Positions 57,435 to 64,000 of a DNA stretch of 64,000 nt are shown in pieces. Location: positions 1 to 64,000 of the forward strand of contig JAEINU010000010.1 in assembly GCA_016342685.1 (NCBI GenBank), read 5' to 3'. Positions within the stretch are counted from its first letter, which is position 1; the number at the start of each line of letters is the position of its first letter. The translations under genes were made by a program, and so were the position numbers. Source of the DNA: Bacteroidales bacterium (GTDB lineage Bacteria > Bacteroidota > Bacteroidia > Bacteroidales > UBA12077). The notes beneath the pieces are model-generated. The model made no database searches. It was given only the letters and a program-made list of their open reading frames with translations, and was not told the origin of the DNA.

Positions 57435-57465
57435 ATTGAAAAGTAAATGATAAATCTTAATTTTG
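57435..57465 (+). promoter_or_regulatory. Promoter of mutS
   Basis: TTG at 57436-57438 and TAATTTTG at 57458-57465 are separated by exactly 19 bases, the standard Bacteroidota spacing. The mutS start is 33 bases downstream. Confidence 0.65.
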
Positions 57466-57497
57466 TTCAAGTTAATAATGATTTAATATCTTAGATT

Positions 57498-60113
57498 TTG
57501 GCTGAAAAAAAGAAGTATGCGGAAACGCCCTTAATGAAACAATATTATGAAATCAAGAGTAAACATCCTGATGCAATTCTATTGTTTAGAGTGGGTGATT
57601 TTTATGAAACATTTGGCGAAGATGCTATAAAGGCTGCTGGGATATTAGGAATTACTTTAACAAAAAGAGCAAATGGATCCGCTTCATTTGTTGAATTGGC
57701 AGGAGTTCCTTATCATGCATTAGATACTTATTTGCCCAAATTGGTAAGAGCCGGACAACGAGTTGCAATTTGTGAGCAATTAGAAGATCCTAAAAAAACT
57801 AAAAAGATCGTAAAAAGAGGAGTAACCGAAATGGTTACTCCTGGCGTGTCTTTTAATGATAATGTATTAGACCACCGCGAAAATAATTTTCTTGCTGCTG
57901 TACATTTAGAAAAAAACGTTGCTGGAGTTGCATTTTTAGATATATCAACTGGAGAGTTTTTAACTGCCGAAGGAAGTTTTGAATATGTCGATAAACTTTT
58001 AAATAGTTTTCAGCCAAAAGAAGTATTGTTTGAGAGAAGTAAACAACAATTGTTTAAAGATGTTTTTGGTGATAAGTTCTATACTTATAAATTGGACGAT
58101 TGGGTTTTTACTCAAGAAAATACGCAAGAAAAACTTTTAAAACGATTTCAAACATCGTCATTAAAAGGTTTTGGAGTAGAAGGGTTGCAATTTGGAATAA
58201 TAGCAGCAGGATCTATATTGCAATATCTTGAGATTACGCATCATGAAAAACTTCAGCATATTTCAACCTTATCAAGAATCGAGGAGGATAATTACGTTTG
58301 GCTTGATAAATTCACGATACGTAATTTGGAATTGTTCTTTTCAATAAATGAAGGAGCTAAAACCTTGGTTGATGTTATTGATCGGACAATTTCTCCAATG
58401 GGAGCTCGATTATTAAAACGTTGGGTTGCCTTACCTTTAAAAGATGAAAAACCAATAAAAGAACGACACGATGTTGTGGAGTTTCTAAATAAAGATATTG
58501 ATTCAAAAGAACTATTTTCTGAGCATGTAAAGGAGATTGGCGATTTAGAAAGAATAATTTCGAAAGTGGCTACAGGAAGAGTTAATCCTCGCGAGGTTGT
58601 GCAACTTAAAAATGCTTTAACGGCAATTGAGCCAATTAAAGAAGCCTGTTTGAGTTCAGGAAATGAAGCATTGATTAAAATTGGTGATCAATTAAATCCA
58701 TGTTTGAATATTCGAGATAGAATCGAAAAAGAAATTTTTCCAGATCCGCCTGCATTATTGAGTAAAGGAAATTATATTGCTGATGGTGTTTCTTCAGATT
58801 TGGATGAGTTCAGGAAATTGGCATATTCAGGAAAAGATTATCTTGTTCAGATTCAACAACGAGAGATTGAGCGAACAGGAATTACTTCACTAAAAATCAG
58901 CTTTAATAATGTTTTCGGTTATTATATCGAAGTAAGGAATACACATAAAGATAAAGTTCCTCCAGAATGGATTCGTAAACAAACATTGGTAAGCGCAGAA
59001 AGATATATTACCGAAGAGTTAAAAGAGTACGAGGTAAAGATTTTGGGTGCAGAAGAAAAAGCCTTTGGTCTTGAGCAAAAGATTTATATTGATTTAGTAA
59101 CGAGCCTTGAAGATTATATTTCGGCAATACAATTAAACGCTGCGTTAATAGCAAAACTTGATTGTTTGTTGTCCTTCTCATTAATATCAGAAGAAAATAA
59201 GTATGTGCGGCCTACAATTAACAATTCAGAGGTAATTGATATAAAAGATGGAAGACATCCTGTAATTGAAAAAATGTTACCGATTGGAGAGTCCTATATT
59301 TCAAATGATGTATTTCTGGATAATGATCAACAACAAATTATTGTTATTACCGGACCTAATATGTCAGGTAAATCAGCTTTGTTAAGACAAACAGCATTAA
59401 TTGTTTTATTAGCTCAGATTGGTAGTTTTGTTCCAGCCAAAGAGGCTAAAATTGGTTTGGTTGATAAGATTTTTACTCGTGTTGGTGCATCCGATAACAT
59501 ATCACAAGGTGAATCAACCTTTATGGTCGAAATGCACGAGGCTGCAAGTATTTTAAATAATGTTTCGCAACGAAGTTTAATTTTACTTGATGAAATTGGA
59601 CGAGGAACAAGTACTTATGATGGTATTTCTATTGCTTGGGCTATGGCTGAATATATTCATGAGCACCCTAGTGCAAAAGCAAAAACACTTTTTGCTACCC
59701 ATTATCATGAGCTGAATGAAATGGAAAAATCATTTAAAGGGATTAAAAATTACAATGTTTCAGTTAAGGAATTGAATGATAAAGTTATTTTTCTGCGTAA
59801 ATTAAAACGAGGAGGAAGTGAACATAGTTTTGGGATTCATGTAGCACAAATGGCTGGAATGCCTAAAAGTGTTGTTCAAAGAGCCAATGAAATATTAAAG
59901 GATCTAGAGAAATCAGGAAATAAAGAATCGCTATCAAAACCTGTTAGTGAAATTGCAAAGCATCGAGAAGGATTCCAAACAACGATTTTTCAATTAGACG
60001 ATCCGGTGTTGGTTCAAATTCGTGATGAGATTAAGGAGCTTGATATAAACAACTTAACTCCGGTGGAGGCTTTAAATAAGTTAAATGAGATTAAAAAGTA
60101 TATTGGATTATAG
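57498..60113 (+). CDS. mutS: DNA mismatch repair protein MutS
   Basis: The 871-residue protein is a full MutS. The mismatch-recognition F-x-E is in [10 protein letters not shown] near the N-terminus, followed by connector, lever and clamp regions. The ATPase has Walker A GPNMSGKS (619-626), Walker [16 protein letters not shown] and ATHYHELNE. It binds mismatches and recruits MutL. The start is TTG (57498); the typical N-terminal text [20 protein letters not shown] follows closely, so the start is credible. Confidence 0.97.
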   Translation: MAEKKKYAETPLMKQYYEIKSKHPDAILLFRVGDFYETFGEDAIKAAGILGITLTKRANGSASFVELAGVPYHALDTYLPKLVRAGQRVAICEQLEDPKKTKKIVKRGVTEMVTPGVSFNDNVLDHRENNFLAAVHLEKNVAGVAFLDISTGEFLTAEGSFEYVDKLLNSFQPKEVLFERSKQQLFKDVFGDKFYTYKLDDWVFTQENTQEKLLKRFQTSSLKGFGVEGLQFGIIAAGSILQYLEITHHEKLQHISTLSRIEEDNYVWLDKFTIRNLELFFSINEGAKTLVDVIDRTISPMGARLLKRWVALPLKDEKPIKERHDVVEFLNKDIDSKELFSEHVKEIGDLERIISKVATGRVNPREVVQLKNALTAIEPIKEACLSSGNEALIKIGDQLNPCLNIRDRIEKEIFPDPPALLSKGNYIADGVSSDLDEFRKLAYSGKDYLVQIQQREIERTGITSLKISFNNVFGYYIEVRNTHKDKVPPEWIRKQTLVSAERYITEELKEYEVKILGAEEKAFGLEQKIYIDLVTSLEDYISAIQLNAALIAKLDCLLSFSLISEENKYVRPTINNSEVIDIKDGRHPVIEKMLPIGESYISNDVFLDNDQQQIIVITGPNMSGKSALLRQTALIVLLAQIGSFVPAKEAKIGLVDKIFTRVGASDNISQGESTFMVEMHEAASILNNVSQRSLILLDEIGRGTSTYDGISIAWAMAEYIHEHPSAKAKTLFATHYHELNEMEKSFKGIKNYNVSVKELNDKVIFLRKLKRGGSEHSFGIHVAQMAGMPKSVVQRANEILKDLEKSGNKESLSKPVSEIAKHREGFQTTIFQLDDPVLVQIRDEIKELDINNLTPVEALNKLNEIKKYIGL

Positions 60114-60152
60114 ATTTAGGATAAAAAAAGTTCAATATTTTTAAAATATATT

Positions 60153-60182
60153 TTTGCAAAATAAAAAAAATAGATATATTTG
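60153..60182 (+). promoter_or_regulatory. Promoter of the tRNA-Gly/tRNA-Leu unit
   Basis: TTTG at 60153-60156 and TATATTTG at 60175-60182 are 18 bases apart and match the Bacteroidota consensus exactly. The first tRNA starts about 70 bases downstream. Confidence 0.75.
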
Positions 60183-60251
60183 CAACCGCTAATCAAGGAA
60201 GCAACAATGCTGATGAGATTAGTAAAGTTCTTAAAACTTTGTAATAAAAAT

Positions 60252-60327
<76 letters not shown>

Positions 60328-60332
60328 AATGC

Positions 60333-60416
60333 GCCCGGATGGCGGAATTGGTAGACGCGCTGGACTTAAAATCCAGTGACCATTAGGTTGTGCGGGTTCA
60401 AGTCCCGCTCCGGGTA
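60333..60416 (+). tRNA. tRNA-Leu (TAA)
   Basis: A class II tRNA with acceptor GCCCGGA / TCCGGGT, D-arm GGCGGAATTGGTAGACGC, anticodon loop CTTAAAA (anticodon TAA), a variable arm (TGACCATTAGGTTGT region) and T-loop TTCAAGT. A full CCA end is not encoded (ACAAAG follows), so it must be added after transcription. It lies 5 bases after tRNA-Gly. Confidence 0.95.
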
Positions 60417-60419
60417 CAA

Positions 60420-60447
60420 AGCCGATCAGATTTCTGATCGGCTTTTT
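60420..60447 (+). terminator. Terminator of the tRNA unit
   Basis: A perfect 11-bp stem (AGCCGATCAGA / TCTGATCGGCT) with a TT loop runs into a T tract immediately after tRNA-Leu. Confidence 0.92.
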
Positions 60448-60510
60448 GCGTTTATATACTTTGTTAAAGTGGAAAAAAGTATTAATTTCATGAATTGTTA
60501 AAAATGATTT

Positions 60511-61269
60511 ATGAGAAAAAATATTTTGATGGGCATTCTTCTTGCCTTGTTTTTTGCTACAGTGGCAAAAGCTCAATATGAAGTTCCTACCAAGGCTATT
60601 ATTTCTAATGTTAGATTTAATGTTTATACTGAAAATGTAATAATTGCTTTTGATATCTTAAATGCTAGAATAATAGATCGTTTCGATGTTAACATTAAAG
60701 CTTTTTATAATGATGGTAAAGAATTGCCAATGTATAGTATTTATGGCGACTTAAAAAATGTTACTCCTGGTGAAAATAAAACTATTACATGGGATATAGG
60801 TATGGATTTAGAGCGGTTAGATGATTTAATTTATTTTGAAGTATCTGCAGAATTACTAACTCCTGAAATAATAAAGCCTGTAAAAAAAACAAAAGCTTAT
60901 TTATATTCAACACTTTTTCCTGGTTGGGGAACTTATAATTTAACAGCTAACAAATATCATTTAACGAAAGGGGTTGTTTCTTACGGTTTAATTATAGCAT
61001 CTATTAGTAGTAAATTAAAATCAGATAAATATTATGATGATTATTTAAATTCGTTAGATTTTAAAGAAAGAAATAATTTATATGAAGATGCAGATAATAG
61101 GCAGAAGTTGGCAGGAGCCTTTGCTATCGGAGCAGTATCTATTTGGCTGTTGGAATATGTAAATATATATTTTGCTGAAAATAAAGTACTGAATAGTAAT
61201 ATGGAATTAGGAGTAAATATAGATAAAGTTTCAGGACTCCCAGTTATGTCATTAAATTTAAAATTTTGA
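60511..61269 (+). CDS. Secreted protein with C-terminal membrane-helix region (DUF5683-like)
   Basis: The 252-residue protein has a signal peptide (about 1-21), a beta-rich N-terminal domain with NVYTENVIIAFDILNARI and TITWDIGMDLERL, and a C-terminal part (YLYSTLFPGWGTYNLTANKY followed by two hydrophobic segments) that recalls DUF5683, a Bacteroidota family of unknown function. The last 22 codons are repeated at 63836 (see the duplication). The next gene begins 2 bases after the stop. Confidence 0.75.
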   Translation: MRKNILMGILLALFFATVAKAQYEVPTKAIISNVRFNVYTENVIIAFDILNARIIDRFDVNIKAFYNDGKELPMYSIYGDLKNVTPGENKTITWDIGMDLERLDDLIYFEVSAELLTPEIIKPVKKTKAYLYSTLFPGWGTYNLTANKYHLTKGVVSYGLIIASISSKLKSDKYYDDYLNSLDFKERNNLYEDADNRQKLAGAFAIGAVSIWLLEYVNIYFAENKVLNSNMELGVNIDKVSGLPVMSLNLKF

Positions 61270-61365
61270 TTATGAAAAAGTTATTTAATTTATTGTTTTT
61301 TCTAGTTTTTTTTCAATTAACTAGTTTTGGGCAAAATGAACAGTTAATCACAGGGAAAAGTGAAA
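61201..61365 (+). repeat. Left copy of a ~165-bp tandem duplication arm
   Basis: This segment covers the end of the 60511 gene and the start of the 61272 gene. It aligns without gaps to 63836-64000, 2635 bases away, with about 22 differences in 165 positions counted by eye. The right copy is cut by the window edge. Confidence 0.9.
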
Positions 61366-62123
61366 TAGAAAAGATAAAGAATGGCGATGAGAATGAATTT
61401 AAATTTAATAAAATGGGATCTCAAGTTGAGATGGGAAATTACATTCTTGTTGATCCAAACCGGAATAGTATTCTAGATTTTGGTGAGGATGCACAGATTA
61501 AGTGTTTCATCCAAAATAGTTCAATGGATATTTTTGAAGATTTAGAATTAAGAATCTCTTCGAACTGGAGCCATGATGATATAATATTCCCATCTGTTAT
61601 AAACATTAAAAAGTTAAAGCCAAATGGTATTTTTGAAGTTGTAATCCCAATAAAGAATAATAGTTCAGATTTAGAAATGAAAGAAATAATGGAATTTTCT
61701 TTTAATCTGATCTATGATGAAATTGCTATAGCGAATAAAAGTTTAAATCTAGAAATTGGTAAAAAAAACAACCCAAATTTCTTAATCACAGTGCCTTCCT
61801 CTTCGTTTGTTAATAAAAATAAAAGAGCAGATGAAAGTGCGGAGACGGTTAATTTGATAAAATTAAGTATGTTATTAAAAAATGAAGGAAATTTTTCTTT
61901 GTTTAAAGTAAAAGGATCGGTAAAGATATTTGATGTAGATGGACAATTGCTATTTAAGAATGATTCGTATTATTTAGAAGGTATTAACCAGAAGGAAGAA
62001 AAAGAAATAAGATTAAATTTTATAACAGGTTTGATTAAGGATAATAAAATCATAATGAAAGTTGAATTTAAAGGGAATAATAATACAATTTATATAAATA
62101 AAAAATTTGAAATTGATTTATGA
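61272..62123 (+). CDS. Secreted protein of unknown function, duplicated gene (first copy)
   Basis: The 283-residue protein has a signal peptide (MKKLFNLLFFLVFFQLTSFG) and a mature region with two Ig-like beta-sandwich stretches (e.g. EDAQIKCFIQNSSMDIFEDL, KLSMLLKNEGNFSLFKVKGS) resembling CARDB-type adhesion repeats. No enzyme motif is visible. A TTG two codons upstream (61266) was rejected in favour of the ATG. It overlaps the next lipoprotein gene by 4 bp. A second copy of its start appears at 63907. Confidence 0.78.
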   Translation: MKKLFNLLFFLVFFQLTSFGQNEQLITGKSEIEKIKNGDENEFKFNKMGSQVEMGNYILVDPNRNSILDFGEDAQIKCFIQNSSMDIFEDLELRISSNWSHDDIIFPSVINIKKLKPNGIFEVVIPIKNNSSDLEMKEIMEFSFNLIYDEIAIANKSLNLEIGKKNNPNFLITVPSSSFVNKNKRADESAETVNLIKLSMLLKNEGNFSLFKVKGSVKIFDVDGQLLFKNDSYYLEGINQKEEKEIRLNFITGLIKDNKIIMKVEFKGNNNTIYINKKFEIDL

Positions 62124-63826
62124 GACACATTTCAAGTGTTTTAAAGTTTGCATTTATAATTCTCATTTTTGAAACGTCTTGTTTAAATGAAGAATTAGAA
62201 AGAGAAATTTTAATTGAAACAGGTGAAGCTATAGAGGTGCTTGTTTCAGAGGCAGTATTAAAAGGAGATATAATTGATTTTGGTAAAGGAATTGATCAGT
62301 ATGGGCATTGTTGGTCAAGAAATGAGATTCCAACACTTGAAGATAGTATTACTGTATTTCAGAATGATGAAAAAAGAGAATATGAAAGTGTACTTTCTAA
62401 TCTTAAAGGAGGTGTAACATACTTTTATAGAGTTTATTCTATTTCAGGAAATGAAATAAAGTACGGAGAAATAAAATCTTTTAAAACAGAACCTTATTTT
62501 CTTCCTATGGTTCATTTAGAAATTGATGAAGCTTTATATATGACTGTGACCGGGAAAATAGAATTATTAAGTTTAGGAGGTTATGACGAAATAAGTGAAA
62601 TAGGAATTTGCCTATCAACTGTAACAGATCCCTTAATTAATAAAAGAGTATTTTACATTAATAATGTAGATACTTCTGGTTATTATACATTTAATGTTGA
62701 TAATTTAATTGCCGGTAAAAAATATTACATTAAATCTTATGCTGTAAATAAAGTAGGTGTTAAATATAGCTTTCAACAGACATTTACTACGAAAAATATT
62801 TCCTTAGCTGAGATATCTATAGAGTCTATTTCTGATTATACTGAAACTAGTTCTAAAGTTCAACTAAATCTTATTAATTTCGGAGGGATGGATTATTTGT
62901 TAGATTATGGTATTTGTATATCTGAAACTCCAACTCCAACGTTTAACAGTTCATCCATTTGTTTAGGAAGCACAAATTACTTTGGAGAAAGAATTGTTGA
63001 ATTAAAAGATTTAAAACCATATACTAAATATTATATAAGAGCTTTTGCAAAGAATAATGGAGGCATGAGTTATTCAGGTGAAAAAACTTTTACTACACGA
63101 GGATTAGTATCCTATTTTCCATTTAATGGAGATCTGAGTGATTATAGTGGAAATATGAATCATGCAATTAATTACGGCGCCACTCTGACTTCTGATAGAT
63201 TTGGAAATTCAAATTCAGCTTGTAGTTTTGATGGGCTTAATGATTATATAGAGTTATCAAAAGATATAAATACTTTACATGGAATTACAGCATCATTTTG
63301 GATAAAGAGCAAAGGAGCTCAAGTAGGACAGAATAATGGTATTGTAATTTCAAAATATAGTGCTGTTCATGGTGCTAGAAATCTTTATATAAGTTCTTTT
63401 GGATCTTATACTGAAAATTCGGATAATAGGATTTATTGTCAATTTTTTAGGTATAATGCAACAATTTCTTATTCTGATGCTGTTTCTTCAAATTGGACCC
63501 TAGCAACTTTGCCTGATTCTTTCGAAGAGAATTTATATAACTTTAATAATCCTTCTGACCTTATTCTTTATTCTTGGAAATTTATAGTTGTAAATATGAC
63601 AGAAAAGGAATTGCAAATATGGATAGATGGGAATTTGTCGGTTTCAAAAACTAGAGAATTTCTAGTTTATGCAAATTCAAATGAAAAGATTTATTTAGGA
63701 AATTCTTTTAGTCTAGGAGGTGAAGCAAATAATCATTTTAATGGGGAATTGGATGATATTAGAATATATAATCATCCTTTAACTGAAAATGAAATTAAAG
63801 CACTATACCATGAAGGTGGTTGGTAG
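62120..63826 (+). CDS. LamG-domain surface lipoprotein with fibronectin-like repeats
   Basis: The 568-residue protein has a signal sequence ending at a possible lipid-anchor Cys21 (ETSC), about three fibronectin-type-III-like repeats of ~95 residues (recurring Y-Y-x-(K/R)-x-(Y/F)-(A/S)-x-N/S-x-G pattern such as KKYYIKSYAVNKVGVKY and TKYYIRAFAKNNGGMSY), and a C-terminal LamG/concanavalin-like domain from ~330 (YFPFNGDLSDYSGNMNHA, FNGELDDIRIYNHPLTENEI). LamG modules bind sugars or proteins, so a surface binding role is likely. It ends just before the second copy of the duplicated cassette. Confidence 0.85.
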   Translation: MRHISSVLKFAFIILIFETSCLNEELEREILIETGEAIEVLVSEAVLKGDIIDFGKGIDQYGHCWSRNEIPTLEDSITVFQNDEKREYESVLSNLKGGVTYFYRVYSISGNEIKYGEIKSFKTEPYFLPMVHLEIDEALYMTVTGKIELLSLGGYDEISEIGICLSTVTDPLINKRVFYINNVDTSGYYTFNVDNLIAGKKYYIKSYAVNKVGVKYSFQQTFTTKNISLAEISIESISDYTETSSKVQLNLINFGGMDYLLDYGICISETPTPTFNSSSICLGSTNYFGERIVELKDLKPYTKYYIRAFAKNNGGMSYSGEKTFTTRGLVSYFPFNGDLSDYSGNMNHAINYGATLTSDRFGNSNSACSFDGLNDYIELSKDINTLHGITASFWIKSKGAQVGQNNGIVISKYSAVHGARNLYISSFGSYTENSDNRIYCQFFRYNATISYSDAVSSNWTLATLPDSFEENLYNFNNPSDLILYSWKFIVVNMTEKELQIWIDGNLSVSKTREFLVYANSNEKIYLGNSFSLGGEANNHFNGELDDIRIYNHPLTENEIKALYHEGGW

Positions 63827-63835
63827 AATAATAAT

Positions 63836-63904
63836 ATGGAATTAGGAGTAAATATAGATGAAGCTTCAGGATTCTTAGTTGTGTTATTAGATTTAAAGTT
63901 TTGA
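63836..63904 (+). pseudogene. Remnant of the 60511 gene C-terminus (duplication scar)
   Basis: The 22 codons plus stop starting at ATGGAATTAGGAG repeat the last codons of the 60511 gene with the frame still open (MELGVNIDEASGF...). It lies between the LamG gene and the second gene copy, and has no upstream part, so it looks like a scar of the duplication rather than a gene. Confidence 0.8.
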
Positions 63905-63906
63905 TT

Positions 63907-64000
63907 ATGAAAAGATTATTTAATTTATTGTTATTTCTTGTTTTTTTTCAGTTAATTAGTTTTGGGCAAAATCAACAAACAATTAAAGGGAAAAGTGAAG
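63907..64000 (+). CDS. Second copy of the duplicated secreted protein gene (partial)
   Basis: The first 31 residues (MKRLFNLLLFLVFFQLISFG then QNQQTIKGKSE) align to the start of the 61272 protein with 25 of 31 identical. The open frame runs off the window, so the full length and whether the copy is intact cannot be told. Confidence 0.8.
   Translation, partial: MKRLFNLLLFLVFFQLISFGQNQQTIKGKSE

Larger units (their letters stand above)
63836..64000 (+). repeat. Right copy of the tandem duplication arm
   Basis: Aligned without gaps to 61201-61365 and carrying the same junction of 60511-gene end, TGATT, and 61272-gene start. The unit length is 2635 bases. It is incomplete at the window edge. Confidence 0.9.

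Overview
This is an AT-rich chromosomal stretch from a Bacteroidota bacterium, most likely of the Marinilabiliales/Bacteroidales type (for example Marinifilaceae); the genus cannot be fixed from sequence alone. The evidence is a type IX secretion cargo protein with a type B C-terminal signal, a PorP/SprF-like protein, several Bacteroidota-typical families (DUF1573, DUF4783, DUF5686, TIGR02757), a fused SecDF, a reg_prop/Y_Y_Y/SpoIIE sensor, and promoters of the Bacteroidota type (TTG ... TAnnTTTG). The window opens on the last bases of a 5S rRNA, so an rRNA operon lies just to the left.

Layout. 1-10.2 kb: lytic transglycosylase; a minus-strand operon gatE-gatD-nudix; a LolC/E-like permease; a NamZ-type muramidase; an aminotransferase with DUF1573. 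10.3-20.4 kb: valS, glnA, a minus-strand cofactor operon (DUF4783, nadC, yihY, pdxH) that runs into a CCC-family transporter, then rlmH. 20.4-34.5 kb: a giant NtrY-like kinase, then a tight five-gene operon (T9SS cargo, PorP/SprF, PD40-PKD protein, unknown secreted protein, reg_prop-SpoIIE phosphatase). 34.5-38.9 kb: a minus-strand run era, small helical protein, der, lipoprotein, hemerythrin, LuxR regulator. 39-49 kb: TRIC-like channel, DUF5686 outer-membrane protein, rluB-type pseudouridine synthase, glmM, and an efflux trio (adaptor, MacB-like permease, TolC) without an ATPase. 49-60 kb: secDF, tatA, Ca/Na antiporter, lolD-like ATPase, TIGR02757, trmN6-like methylase, saccharopine dehydrogenase-like protein, a candidate small RNA, mutS. 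60-64 kb: tRNA-Gly, tRNA-Leu and a set of surface-protein genes in which a tandem duplication runs off the right edge.

The standout is a complete gatD/gatE pair, the Glu-tRNA(Gln) amidotransferase regarded as the archaeal type, with its catalytic residues intact inside a bacterial operon. Other points of interest are a transporter whose conserved N-terminus lies upstream of any ATG/GTG/TTG codon and directly behind the pdxH stop codon, a possible 23S-IVP-like helical protein between era and der, a likely operon linking T9SS cargo to a SpoIIE phosphatase, a candidate ~80-nt small RNA, and the tandem duplication at the right end. No CRISPR array, insertion sequence or prophage was seen.
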